A DNA stretch of 64,000 nt from Ruegeria sp. R13_0. GTDB lineage: Bacteria > Pseudomonadota > Alphaproteobacteria > Rhodobacterales > Rhodobacteraceae. This document shows positions 17,345 through 25,717 of the stretch, in pieces. The stretch covers positions 40,969 to 104,968 of the forward strand of contig NZ_JAGHRB010000014.1 in the NCBI RefSeq assembly GCF_017743995.1. The letters run 5' to 3'. The notes under the pieces were generated by a model. It was not told where the DNA came from, did no database searches, and saw only the letters and a list, made by a program, of their open reading frames with translations. Both the position numbers and the translations under genes were made by a program. Numbering within the stretch: the first letter of the stretch is position 1; each line of letters starts with the position of its first letter.

Positions 17345-18115
17345 ATGCCCTTTCAGAAAATTCAGACCGAGAAGCTATCGATTGCTGTGGTTCGGCAAAT
17401 TGAGCTGCTGATCCTGCGTGGCATCCTACGCCCCGGCGAGAGATTGCCGTCAGAACGAGAACTGGCCGAACGGATGGGTGTCTCGCGCCCGTCCCTGCGC
17501 GACGCCATCGCCGAATTGCAGGAGCAGGGCCTGCTGACCGCAAAAGCCGGATCGGGAATCTATGTGGCCGAGGTGCTGGGATCTGCCTTTTCACCAGCGC
17601 TGATCCGATTGTTTGGCAGCCATGAAGAGGCGGTGTTCGACTACCTCTCTTTCCGCCGCGACCTAGAGGGGCTGGCCGCCGAGCGTGCCGCGCGTTTGGG
17701 GTCGACCAGTGACCTGAAGGTCGTTCAGGCGATCTTTGACCGGATGGAGGCAGCCCATGACCGCGGCGCCACCCAAGATGAGGCGCAACTGGACGCGGAC
17801 TTTCACATGGCCATCATCGAGGCCAGCCACAATGTGATCATGCTGCATATGATGAGGTCAATGTATGACCTGCTACGTCAGGGCGTGTTCTACAACCGAC
17901 AGATGATGTTCCAGCAACGCGCAACCCGCGAAGCCATCCTCGACCAGCACCGGGCGATCAACGCCGCCTTACAAGCGCGCAATCCTGCCGAGGCGCGTTT
18001 GGCGGTGGAACTGCATTTGGATTTCGTCGAGCGCTGTATGAAGGATCAGCAAAAGGCGGAGCGGAACGAGACTATTGCGCAGCAGCGCCTCATGAACGAA
18101 ACAAGCCGATCGTGA
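17345..18115 (+). CDS. GntR-family regulator, FCD (FadR/LldR/PdhR) subfamily
   Basis: The 256-residue regulator has an N-terminal winged helix-turn-helix (residues about 10-75: GERLPSERELAERMGVSRPSLRDAI, QGLLTAKAGSGIYV). A C-terminal all-helical FCD ligand domain follows, with metal-site residues in DADFHMAIIEASHN and in the late HLDFVERC region. FCD regulators sense carboxylates such as lactate, pyruvate or fatty-acyl compounds. The divergent aminotransferase gene is the closest candidate target. The ligand is unknown. Confidence 0.88.
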   Translation: MPFQKIQTEKLSIAVVRQIELLILRGILRPGERLPSERELAERMGVSRPSLRDAIAELQEQGLLTAKAGSGIYVAEVLGSAFSPALIRLFGSHEEAVFDYLSFRRDLEGLAAERAARLGSTSDLKVVQAIFDRMEAAHDRGATQDEAQLDADFHMAIIEASHNVIMLHMMRSMYDLLRQGVFYNRQMMFQQRATREAILDQHRAINAALQARNPAEARLAVELHLDFVERCMKDQQKAERNETIAQQRLMNETSRS

Positions 18116-18119
18116 TTGC

Positions 18120-18905
18120 TTAGCTTTGGCTTTGCATCCCTTTGACACGTCGTTTCATTGCCTCATAGTCCTGCTGGGTCAAACTGCATTCCTTGATTTG
18201 CTTCTCCAGCTTGCGTCGCTTCCAACTGCGGGGCCAGTTTAGTTCATCCAAGGTTGTGAATGCATAGATCTCACCGCGAATGTGGACCTTCTTCATTCCC
18301 AGTTTCTGCGCCATGAAGTCCAGGCAATTTTCCGAGAAGAAACTGATGTGTTGACCGGTTTCAAATGCCCAATACCACCAGTCCAGACCGGGGATGTTTT
18401 TGGGATCGAAACAGGTTGCAGAGAAGAAGACCGTATCAAAGCCGAAATCCGAACGGGCAGCTTCAAGGTGGGACAACGGATTTGGCAAATGCTCTAGCAC
18501 TTCAAAGGCGGTGGCAACCTGGTACGACGCCCCCGCTTCGGCTTCGAAACCACGTGCAAGCAGGTTTTCCGCGTAAGGGTCGGACCAGTAGAAATCCACG
18601 CCAATATCGCGCAACCCACGCACAAGAAGCCCGTAACCGCCGCCGATGTCCACGCCCTTTTTGTTTTGCAGACCATTCGCCCACATGGTCATTGAAATAG
18701 TCTCAATATTTCCGAGGTTGCGCATGACAATTCCAGTATCTGTCAGCGCGATTGCGTCGCTATAGGCTTCGTCCAACCAGGTCGGACTATCGACCCAGAT
18801 GTATCCACAGCTTTCGTCGAGGAAGTATCGGGCTGGATGGCGACCAATTACCTTTGCTTCAAACAGGAGCTTTCCTTCTTGCCCGGTCAGCGGTGAATTC
18901 GGCAT
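18120..18905 (-). CDS. SAM-dependent methyltransferase
   Basis: The 261-residue protein carries a class I methyltransferase core: motif I GVDIGGGYGLLVRGL, then DPYAENLL, a FEVLEHLPNPLSHLEAA block typical of the Methyltransf_23 group, and FETGQHISFFSE. The C-terminus is a basic coiled tail. Proteins of this type in glycan clusters methylate sugars or lipid precursors, and the neighbouring glycosyltransferases support that reading. The substrate is unknown. Base composition is more AT-rich than in the flanking housekeeping genes. Confidence 0.75.
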   Translation of the reverse strand: MPNSPLTGQEGKLLFEAKVIGRHPARYFLDESCGYIWVDSPTWLDEAYSDAIALTDTGIVMRNLGNIETISMTMWANGLQNKKGVDIGGGYGLLVRGLRDIGVDFYWSDPYAENLLARGFEAEAGASYQVATAFEVLEHLPNPLSHLEAARSDFGFDTVFFSATCFDPKNIPGLDWWYWAFETGQHISFFSENCLDFMAQKLGMKKVHIRGEIYAFTTLDELNWPRSWKRRKLEKQIKECSLTQQDYEAMKRRVKGMQSQS

Positions 18906-19090
18906 TTCTTTTGAAGTCCTCTAGATGGGGCAATATTTTAGGCGGCGTGACCGGATTTCTCGTTCCGCGTTCTTGGATGGCACCGCATGGAAACCATTCA
19001 GACAAACACGAAACAAATTCCCGAAATTCAACGCAGCCGCGAGCACTGTTTTGCGATCTAACATAACGACTGGTGGCTATCCAGCGTGCA

Positions 19091-19948
19091 TTAAGCCGAC
19101 CGCCACCCGCTTGCGGCTTTCAACGCCCAAAGTCGCCACCGCGAGAAATTGGCGGGATCAGCCATCGACAAGCCAGGAAACTCTTTGTCCGCTTCTTTCT
19201 TGCTGCGCAAAGCCAAAGGGGTGCCCAAGACGCTACGCGTCAGACTGTTGTCCAGGGCGGGTTTCAGGCGCTCCCTCTCAATCGCGTTCAGCAACTCTTC
19301 ATGATAGCCATCCATTGCCTCGGATCGCTGCCCTTTCCGAAATCTGAACGCACCAATCCGGGCATCAACGGGCACCAATTCGGAGAACCGCAAGAACCGC
19401 ATCCACAACTCTCCGTCGACGGCAAGTTTGAGGCTTTCATCCAACTGCCCCCCTGCCTTGTCCCACAGGCTTCGCCGCCAATACGTGGATTCCTGCTGAA
19501 TCCATTGATAGTCGCCTGCCAGAAACCTCGGGTAAGATACGCGTCTTGCGCGATGTGAGTGCAAGATATCGCCGGCTTCGTCTATGGTCGTGATACGCCC
19601 GGTCAACCAGTTCACAGAGTCGTGCTGACCTAAAATCGACCCTACGGTCGCAAGGCCACCCGGCATCAAGACGTCGTCCGAGTTTATCCATCCCATGACA
19701 TCGCCAGTTGCCAAGGCAAACCCTTTGTTCACCGCATTGGCCTGACCCGTGTCTGGTTCCGAAATAATATGGGCAAACGCATCCCGATATCGCTCGGCAA
19801 TGTCCAATGACCCATCTGTGCTGCCGCCGTCGGACAAAATGAGTTCGAGATTCGGGTAGGACTGTTCGATCACCGAAACAATCGTTTGCTCCAGGAACTC
19901 AGCGCAATTCAGATTGGGAATCACCAAACTTATTTTCGGGATTTCCAT
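19091..19948 (-). CDS. Glycosyltransferase family 2
   Basis: The 285-residue protein begins with a GT-A domain: ISLVIPNLNCAEFLEQT, LELILSDGGSTDGSLDI, then GQANAVNKGFALATGDVMGWINSDD, with the nucleotide-sugar/metal DD. It would transfer a sugar from an NDP donor to a growing polysaccharide or lipid carrier on the cytoplasmic face. The C-terminal third (LKLAVDGELWMRFL) follows GT2 enzymes that act on surface glycans. Donor and acceptor are unknown. It lies between a methyltransferase and a second glycosyltransferase-like gene on the same strand. Confidence 0.85.
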   Translation of the reverse strand: MEIPKISLVIPNLNCAEFLEQTIVSVIEQSYPNLELILSDGGSTDGSLDIAERYRDAFAHIISEPDTGQANAVNKGFALATGDVMGWINSDDVLMPGGLATVGSILGQHDSVNWLTGRITTIDEAGDILHSHRARRVSYPRFLAGDYQWIQQESTYWRRSLWDKAGGQLDESLKLAVDGELWMRFLRFSELVPVDARIGAFRFRKGQRSEAMDGYHEELLNAIERERLKPALDNSLTRSVLGTPLALRSKKEADKEFPGLSMADPANFSRWRLWALKAASGWRSA

Positions 19949-20048
19949 TGTCTCAGATCCTTACAGCCAAAAACCAAATTTAGATACTCTCATACCGGCA
20001 AAGCAACCAGCGCGCTCAAGGCCCCTTCTTCACGGTCCGAGGCAAAGT

Positions 20049-20864
20049 TCATCGTATTAAGTGCTTGGGAATTCTGCGGCCACTTCCCGGTCCGGTATGC
20101 TCCGTCTGCGCAACCGATAGCAGCCCGGGGTCGATGAAAAGACACTTGCCCTGTTCCCTCAGCAACTGGTGCAGCATGACATGCTCACATGTGATCATAC
20201 CCGAAGCATCACGCGCCGCGTATTCTGCTTTCCGCAACGCGTCGGTTCTGTAGATCCCGAGCCCGCCGAAAGCGCTATCAACCTCGATAAGAGGGACGTC
20301 GGACGGTATATGGTACTGTCTGGAGTAAATGACTTTGCGTTTCATGCGGCGAAACCAAACGCTGCGCAGCATTCTGGGCGGGGTCAAACTGACGAGTTCC
20401 CGCCACGGATCAGCGGCACACCAACCTTCTCGGCGTAGCGCGTAGAGGTCATAGTAAACAGGGTGTGAATTTGCGAATACGGCGTCCCACCTTGGGGTTT
20501 CCCGAGAAAGCGCGCGCAAAACCTGATCCGCATCCAACTCCGTGTTCGGACCATCCATGTCGAGAACCATCGTGAACGGAAATTGCTTTCCGCAGGCAAA
20601 CAGATGCTTCAACACGGCATTTCTGGCTGCCGCAATACGCTCGACCCTCTCATCATGGCGCGCGGCCAGGCCCTCAAGAGTGAGTATTTCGACATTCTCA
20701 TGGGAGGCGGCATAGCTCGCCAAAACCTGATCAGTGCCGTCAGAGTTATCATTGGTTGCAATGATGACACGACTGTCTTCAAGTCGCTCTCCTAGGCTCT
20801 GAATGCGCGAGAGGGTCGCACTTAGGGCCGTGCCGCCATCTCGAACAACTCCAAGAATGTTCAT
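20049..20864 (-). CDS. Glycosyltransferase-like protein (GT-A fold)
   Basis: The 271-residue protein looks like a diverged GT-A glycosyltransferase: IIATNDNSDGTDQVLASYA near residue 34, and a DxD-like VLDMDGPNTELDADQV near 100, the likely metal and NDP-sugar site. A C-terminal part follows with EVDSAFGGLGIYRTDAL, seen in fungal CAP59/alpha-mannosyltransferase-like enzymes. I am confident of the fold but not of the family number or substrate. It sits between the GT2 gene and the ATP synthase operon. Confidence 0.65.
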   Translation of the reverse strand: MNILGVVRDGGTALSATLSRIQSLGERLEDSRVIIATNDNSDGTDQVLASYAASHENVEILTLEGLAARHDERVERIAAARNAVLKHLFACGKQFPFTMVLDMDGPNTELDADQVLRALSRETPRWDAVFANSHPVYYDLYALRREGWCAADPWRELVSLTPPRMLRSVWFRRMKRKVIYSRQYHIPSDVPLIEVDSAFGGLGIYRTDALRKAEYAARDASGMITCEHVMLHQLLREQGKCLFIDPGLLSVAQTEHTGPGSGRRIPKHLIR

Positions 20865-20902
20865 AAGGATTCGGGCACTCTCAATCTGGGCTCTGAAACG
20901 AA

Positions 20903-20932
20903 GATGACCCGAAAGCGTGCTTCCGGGTCATC
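20903..20932 (-). terminator. Terminator hairpin of the F0 operon
   Basis: Two 14-base arms (20903-20916 and 20919-20932) pair at 13 of 14 positions around a 2-base loop. On the minus strand the stem is followed by TTCGTTT. It lies about 20 bases past the atpF stop, the expected place for the end of the atpI-B-E-F'-F transcript. Confidence 0.6.
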
Positions 20933-20952
20933 CAAAAAAGTACAAGGTTTTA

Positions 20953-21513
20953 TCAGTGCAGCTTTTCGCCAACATCGGCGATTGCCGCGTCGATGAGCTT
21001 GTTCGCCTGCGTCGCGGTCATTTGCTTCGCCAGAACGGCGTTTGCAGCAGATACCGCAACCGAGATCGCCTGATCGCGAACCTCTTTAACCGCCGAAGCC
21101 TCAGCCGAAGCGATCTGATCCTGCGCGGCAGCCAAACGGCGTGCGATGGACTGTTCCAGATCGACCTTGGCCTGCTCGGCCGCGCGGGCTGCGTCTTCTT
21201 TCGCAGCAGCAACGATCGCGTCCGCTTGCGTCTGCACTTCACGCTGCTTACGCTCATACGAGGCCAGCAGGCTGCGGGCTTCTTCATGCAGGGCGCGGGC
21301 TTCGTCGAGTTCGGACTTAATGCCCTCGGCACGGTTGTCCAGGGCGCCACCGATCATGCCGGGGACCTTGAAGTAGAACAGAACCGCGATGAAGACGATG
21401 AAGCCCAGAAGGACGACAAAGTCGGTGTTGCCCAGCGAGAAGAACGGGCCTTTGGCCGCCAATGCGGGGCTGGCTGCGCCGAAGGTCAGGATAAGGGCAA
21501 GAGTGTTCCGCAT
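20953..21513 (-). CDS. atpF: F0F1 ATP synthase subunit b
   Basis: The stator subunit joins F0 to F1. The 186-residue product has an N-terminal signal-like stretch, a membrane segment at about 30-48 (FVVLLGFIVFIAVLFYF) and a long charged helix (about 60-170). That helix has the alanine, glutamate and glutamine pattern of a right-handed coiled coil. It is the last gene of the F0 operon, 5 bases after the b' gene; heterodimers of b and b' are usual in alphaproteobacteria. The F1 genes are not in this window. Confidence 0.93.
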   Translation of the reverse strand: MRNTLALILTFGAASPALAAKGPFFSLGNTDFVVLLGFIVFIAVLFYFKVPGMIGGALDNRAEGIKSELDEARALHEEARSLLASYERKQREVQTQADAIVAAAKEDAARAAEQAKVDLEQSIARRLAAAQDQIASAEASAVKEVRDQAISVAVSAANAVLAKQMTATQANKLIDAAIADVGEKLH

Positions 21514-21518
21514 GTCAC

Positions 21519-22070
21519 TTATCCTTTCATCTGCGCGTCAACGGCACTGTCGATGGCTTTGGCATCTGCCTCGCCGCCCAGTGCAGTCACCAGTTCAGCC
21601 GCCGTATCCTTGGCAACCACTTGAATGCTTTCCAGCGCACCGGCACGGATGTCGGCAATTGCCTTCTCCGATTCAGCCGCCTTTGCAGCGATTTCCGCAT
21701 CCGCTTTGGCAATCGCGTCATCCAGACCCGACTGGATTTCGGCGCGGGCTTCCGCTGCGATACGCTGTGCCTCAGAACGGGCATCGGCCAGCGCCTTGTT
21801 ATAGGCCTCTTCGGCCTCGACCGCCTTGGCCTTCAGATCTTCGGCCGCAGCCAGGTCATTTGTAATGGTCCCCTGACGTTCAGCAAGGATTGCCGCGATG
21901 CGGGGTAGAGCCACGCGGGACAGGACCAGAAAGATGACGACCAGCGTAATGACCAGCCAGAAAATCTGGTTGGGGAACCAATCGAAGCAGAGCTGCGGCA
22001 TCCCGATGGCAGAGCCATAGGAGTCGACGCACGAGCCAGCTACCTCTTTTGTAATGGGTTCAGTCGCCAT
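21519..22070 (-). CDS. atpF': F0F1 ATP synthase subunit b'
   Basis: The second stator subunit has 183 residues. A conserved N-terminal [29 protein letters not shown] contains the membrane anchor and the b'-type MPQLxFxxxxNQIFWL signature. A long acidic helix follows and ends near 165. It lies between atpE and atpF, the alphaproteobacterial and photosynthetic order. An 86-base gap separates it from the upstream atpE gene. Confidence 0.94.
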   Translation of the reverse strand: MATEPITKEVAGSCVDSYGSAIGMPQLCFDWFPNQIFWLVITLVVIFLVLSRVALPRIAAILAERQGTITNDLAAAEDLKAKAVEAEEAYNKALADARSEAQRIAAEARAEIQSGLDDAIAKADAEIAAKAAESEKAIADIRAGALESIQVVAKDTAAELVTALGGEADAKAIDSAVDAQMKG

Positions 22071-22156
22071 GATATCCTCCGTCGGAAACGTGTCTTTACA
22101 ACAGGTGGGCCGCTATGGCTTGGGCCCACCTGCGCGTAAGGATCAGGTTCCGCAGA

Positions 22157-22381
22157 TTATACGGCGAACATCAGCAGCAGCGAGACCAGGAATGCGAAGA
22201 TCCCCAGGGCTTCTGCGAACGCGATACCGATGAAAAGGGTTGCGGTCTGCGAAGCAGCCGCCGAAGGGTTGCGCAGAGCGCCGGCCAAGAAGTTGCCTGC
22301 TACGTTGCCCACCCCGATTGCGGCTGCGCCGGAACCGATTGCTGCCAGGCCTGCGCCGATGTGTGCGAGATCGCCTTCCAT
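22157..22381 (-). CDS. atpE: F0F1 ATP synthase subunit c
   Basis: The 74-residue proteolipid forms the rotating c-ring of F0. It has two transmembrane helices, the glycine- and alanine-rich first one ([20 protein letters not shown]) and a polar loop RNP. The second helix carries the proton-binding glutamate in [16 protein letters not shown]. Nothing suggests the sodium-binding variant. The long spacer on the atpF' side is common, as c is made in excess. Confidence 0.96.
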   Translation of the reverse strand: MEGDLAHIGAGLAAIGSGAAAIGVGNVAGNFLAGALRNPSAAASQTATLFIGIAFAEALGIFAFLVSLLLMFAV

Positions 22382-22429
22382 GATGTATCTCCTTACGAAT
22401 TGGAAGTTTCGATGTTGGGTGTTCGGACC

Positions 22430-23188
22430 TTAGTGCGACGGATGCAGCGCATCTTTCAGATAAACACAGGTCAGAATGGTGAATACGTAGGCCTGAATGA
22501 AGGCCACCAGGACCTCAAGACCATACATTGCGGTGATCGCCAGAACGGACACGGGCGAGATTACGGCAACCGCAGCGAAGCCTGCGAAAACCTTGATAAC
22601 CGCGTGGCCAGCCATGACGTTACCGGCAAGACGAATTGAGTGGCTGACAGGGCGCACGAAGTACGAGATCAGCTCGATGATCGCCAGGATCGGGCGCAGG
22701 GCCAGAGGCGCGCTGGACACCCAGAACAGGCCCAGGAACGCGGCGCCGTTTTTGACGAAGCCCAAAACGGTCACGGTCAGGAACACAGCAAGCGCCAGCG
22801 GGATGGTGACCGCGAAATGCGAGGTTGTAGTGAACGAGGTCGGGATCAGGCCCAGGAAGTTGGCGCAGACAATGAACATGAACAGGGTCATGACATAGGG
22901 GAAGAACTTGACGCCTTCCTTGCCGCAGATGTCTTCAAGCATCTTGTAGACGAAACCGTAGGTCAGCTCTGCAACAGACTGCATACGCGTCGGAACGATT
23001 GCGCGTTTCGACGTAGGCAGAACCAGAAGCAGAACAACCGCGACGATTGCAAAGAACAGCCACAGTGTCACGTTGGTGATGGTGAACATGCCAACAGCGC
23101 CGTCGCCAAACAGCGGTTTGACGATGAACTGATCCATTGGGTGGAATACCAGGCTGCTGCCTTCTGCTGCGGTGGTCTCAGTTGCCAC
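22430..23188 (-). CDS. atpB: F0F1 ATP synthase subunit a
   Basis: The 252-residue membrane subunit forms the proton half-channels against the c-ring. About six hydrophobic segments are visible, and the essential arginine lies in [16 protein letters not shown]. An N-terminal [12 protein letters not shown] and C-terminal [21 protein letters not shown] complete the family pattern. It starts 2 bases after the atpI stop. Confidence 0.97.
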   Translation of the reverse strand: MATETTAAEGSSLVFHPMDQFIVKPLFGDGAVGMFTITNVTLWLFFAIVAVVLLLVLPTSKRAIVPTRMQSVAELTYGFVYKMLEDICGKEGVKFFPYVMTLFMFIVCANFLGLIPTSFTTTSHFAVTIPLALAVFLTVTVLGFVKNGAAFLGLFWVSSAPLALRPILAIIELISYFVRPVSHSIRLAGNVMAGHAVIKVFAGFAAVAVISPVSVLAITAMYGLEVLVAFIQAYVFTILTCVYLKDALHPSH

Positions 23189-23190
23189 GT

Positions 23191-23523
23191 TCAGTCCCTC
23201 TCGTCCTTCTCGGCAGCCGTCGCCGCCATTTGTTTCTCTTGGGCCTCTTTCGCGCTGCGGAGCATAACCTTCACGCCCGCGACAAGGCCCAGCAATGTGA
23301 ACAGCACCAGAAAGATCGGGATTGTCCCGAGCAGGCTGTCCAGCCCGTATCCGATGCCAAATCCGATCCCCAGACCGGATACCATTTCGATGACCATCCT
23401 CCAGGCAAGCTCGCCCCCGGACACGTCAGCATCTGCACGGGGTTTGGGCTGTTTCGCCTTTTTCGCCGCGTCGATCTTGGCCTCAAGCTGCGCCATACGC
23501 TGCTTTTGGTCGTTATCGGTCAC
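23191..23523 (-). CDS. atpI: ATP synthase assembly protein AtpI
   Basis: The 110-residue protein has a charged N-terminal half ([20 protein letters not shown]) and two transmembrane helices (about 48-67 and 72-92). They contain [14 protein letters not shown] and [17 protein letters not shown], typical of the AtpI/Q group that helps c-ring assembly and magnesium uptake. It is the first gene of the F0 operon, with a possible promoter 30 bases upstream. Confidence 0.9.
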   Translation of the reverse strand: MTDNDQKQRMAQLEAKIDAAKKAKQPKPRADADVSGGELAWRMVIEMVSGLGIGFGIGYGLDSLLGTIPIFLVLFTLLGLVAGVKVMLRSAKEAQEKQMAATAAEKDERD

Positions 23524-23886
23524 GGGCGTTTCCCTCGTACAGTCTTGTGTAGGGTGCTAAGGGGCATGGGGCGCAGAGTCAACGGCGTATAGGTCGCACC
23601 CAAATCCCCAATAAGGGCATGATTCTTATACTAAAAAATATGATCACGAATAGGCATCATCCGATGCAGCACAGACGGGTTGGGCAAATTCACCTGAATC
23701 CGCATATTCAACCTTTTGGTTGATCTTTGTCCCCCCATAAGTAGCTTACGCAGCGTGTTGGCGCCAAATCGGTTTTGGTTAGCACTGCCAAGTTCGGGCC
23801 AAACGACAGAAGAAATGAATTTGCCTCTGCGCTCTCAAGGGAGTCACCTTTGAAACAAGAAGCGCCTGAGAACATGAGGGCAGAGA
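23524..23886. other. Intergenic region between atpI and the Imm11-like gene
   Basis: These 363 bases hold the divergent promoters of the F0 operon and of the hypothetical gene at 23887. A short hairpin with the arms TCAACC and GGTTGA (about 23707-23722) and an AT-rich patch around 23630-23650 are visible. I see no convincing small gene or RNA here. Confidence 0.5.
23554..23582 (-). promoter_or_regulatory. Possible promoter of the F0 operon
   Basis: On the minus strand TTGACT and TAGCAC are separated by 17 bases, with the -10 side 30 bases before the atpI start. The -35 hexamer is close to consensus; the -10 is weak. This is a pattern match only. Confidence 0.3.
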
Positions 23887-24543
23887 ATGAGCGATGTAGT
23901 TTGGCTGAGCAATATGCACCGCAATCCTTCTGCGACTTACGGCTATCGACCGGTAGGGTTTCCGGATGTGCCAAGGCCGCCGAGGGACAATGAAATTGGA
24001 GTCGCATTTAGCTCTGTCACAAAGCGGCAAACCGAGCATTTGCCCATCGAAGATCACGAATTTCCAAGACAGCTTTACGCTGTTAGGCGTTGGGCACATC
24101 ATAAGCGACGCAAACGAAATATTTTTAGTGCTGGCGGTGCGCTGGTCGTCTCATCCACTTCTGCAAATATCTTACGCGACCACGATATGGGATCATCAAG
24201 ACTTGTCCCCGTTGAACTTCTGCACCCTGATCAAAAGACCAAGCTAGATGGAGATTGGCACTACCTTGTGCTAGGGGATGGAAAGCCTTGTTTTGAGGGA
24301 GATTCATCTAAAGGGGTCACACCCTTAGGAGATCCGGTTGAACTCTTCATGGTGCGAGGCAATGATCATGTGAACGATGGGGATTTGGTTTTCTCAGAAA
24401 TGGTCCTGACTGGCCCAGACATTTGGTTCGATCCAGTTATCATTGACGCGCCGATCCTGAGCGACCGCCTCGCCACCGCCCTGAATGCAGCGAAAGTGGC
24501 AAAGGACTGGGACCTGCTACGCTGTAATGTGATTTCGGACTAA
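23887..24543 (+). CDS. Hypothetical protein, Imm11-like
   Basis: The 218-residue protein has no signal peptide or membrane segment. The C-terminal part, with PDIWFDPVIIDAPILSDRLATALNAAKV, resembles the end of the Imm11 (DUF1629) family of predicted polymorphic-toxin immunity proteins, which have a similar FxSxRLxxAL helix. The rest is unfamiliar, and I could not test the match. Codon use is more AT-rich than in the neighbours. No toxin gene is visible beside it. An ArsR-family regulator follows after 4 bases, so they may be one transcript. Confidence 0.45.
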   Translation: MSDVVWLSNMHRNPSATYGYRPVGFPDVPRPPRDNEIGVAFSSVTKRQTEHLPIEDHEFPRQLYAVRRWAHHKRRKRNIFSAGGALVVSSTSANILRDHDMGSSRLVPVELLHPDQKTKLDGDWHYLVLGDGKPCFEGDSSKGVTPLGDPVELFMVRGNDHVNDGDLVFSEMVLTGPDIWFDPVIIDAPILSDRLATALNAAKVAKDWDLLRCNVISD

Positions 24544-24547
24544 GCAC

Positions 24548-24892
24548 ATGCCCAACGACCTCGACACCGTATTCGCGGCCCTTGCCGATCCGACTCGCCG
24601 CACCATCCTTGCGATGCTGCTGGAGGATGACATGGCCGTCACCGATGTGGCCGAACCGTTCGAGATGTCTCTGGCCGCGATCTCGAAACATCTGGTCATC
24701 CTGACCCGGGCCGGGCTGATCAGTCAGGAAAAACGCGGGCGGGTGAAATGGTGCAAGCTGGAGCCGGACGCCCTGCGCGCGGCCTCGGTCTGGATGCAGG
24801 GCTTCGGGCAGTTCGAACCCGTCAATCTGGACGCGTTCGAACGGTTTTTGGAAGTCGAGCTACCGTCGGGAGACGACCCCGAAGCTATCTGA
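24548..24892 (+). CDS. ArsR-family transcriptional regulator
   Basis: The 114-residue winged-helix protein opens with FAALADPTRRTILAMLLEDD and has the recognition helix region EMSLAAISKHLVILTRAGLISQEKRGR, standard for the ArsR/SmtB fold. It lacks the CxC metal site of arsenic or zinc sensors, so it more likely resembles the metal-free SdpR-type members. It starts 4 bases after the Imm11-like gene, and its end overlaps the convergent usp gene by 8 bases. Targets are unknown. Confidence 0.85.
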   Translation: MPNDLDTVFAALADPTRRTILAMLLEDDMAVTDVAEPFEMSLAAISKHLVILTRAGLISQEKRGRVKWCKLEPDALRAASVWMQGFGQFEPVNLDAFERFLEVELPSGDDPEAI

Positions 24893-25298
24893 CCACGAAG
24901 ACCGACACTTTCGAATGCTGCGCCAGTTTCCCGGCGTGGCTCGTAAAGATGTAGTCTGTGATCCGGGGGGCGTGTGTGCCAACAACGATCAGGTCTGCGC
25001 CAATCTCTTCGGCGGCTTTCGCAAGATCCCCATCCACTTCAGCGGCCACATCGACAGAGTGGATATTGCGCGTCTCAACCTCGGTGCCACTTAGTTTGCC
25101 GATCTCGTCTGCCAGCGCGGATAGGCTTTCGGCAATCGCCTCATCCGTTTGCAAGGCCTCGCCAGGCTGCATACCCGTCACGCTGACGAGGGTAACCTTG
25201 GCGCTCTGCCATTTGGCGATTTCAGTCGCGACTGCAGTTGCCTTCTGGACCTCAGGCGGCATGTGCAAGTCGACAGGGATCATTATGTGATTGTACAT
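24885..25298 (-). CDS. Universal stress protein (UspA domain)
   Basis: The 137-residue single Usp domain has HIMIPVDLHMPPEVQKAT at the start and ADLIVVGTHAPRITDYIFTSHAGKLAQHSKVSVFVV at the end. The usual nucleotide loop G-2x-G-9x-G(S/T) is not intact (GTHA and SHAG instead), so ATP binding is doubtful. Usp proteins help survival under growth arrest and stress in the cytoplasm. It converges on the ArsR gene with overlapping stops. Confidence 0.85.
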   Translation of the reverse strand: MYNHIMIPVDLHMPPEVQKATAVATEIAKWQSAKVTLVSVTGMQPGEALQTDEAIAESLSALADEIGKLSGTEVETRNIHSVDVAAEVDGDLAKAAEEIGADLIVVGTHAPRITDYIFTSHAGKLAQHSKVSVFVVR

Positions 25299-25382
25299 GA
25301 ATTTCTCCTCTCTCCGGGTTTGAGATTAGAGGACATCGCAATTTAAGGCCTTGATCTGGCTCAACCCCCTAGAAGGGCCGGT

Positions 25383-25658
25383 TTACCCCTCTTGGCTGTA
25401 TTCTACATCGGTGATCACACCGGTCACATCGGCCCGACAAATCCAAGGTGCTTCAGCCCCCGCCACAGAGACGCTCACGACCGTTCCCGTTGCCTCTGAC
25501 TGGGTTGAGGTCGCTTGGACATCACCAAATGCCACCCCAGTTTCCGCCGAGACCAGCGCCTCACAACTGGCCTGTAGATCTGATCCTTTCTGGTCAGAGC
25601 CGTTCGAGGCACAGCCACAGAGGAAAAGGGCCGTTCCAATCACCAAAACTCGGGTCAT
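25383..25658 (-). CDS. Small lipoprotein, unknown function
   Basis: A 91-residue product with a lipoprotein signal, MTRVLVIGTALFLCGCAS, lipobox LCGC with Cys16. The start ATG is preceded by AAAGGA. The mature part is hydrophilic with three further Cys (32 and 74 could pair) and a strand WICRADVTGVITDVEYSQ near the end. I recognise no family. A longer open frame in this phase reads back through the DMT transporter gene and is spurious. Confidence 0.6.
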   Translation of the reverse strand: MTRVLVIGTALFLCGCASNGSDQKGSDLQASCEALVSAETGVAFGDVQATSTQSEATGTVVSVSVAGAEAPWICRADVTGVITDVEYSQEG

Positions 25659-25717
25659 TTTTGCGTTCCTTTCGTGCAATAGTCGAATTCTGCCGCAGCT
25701 GGGATCAAGCACAAGAG

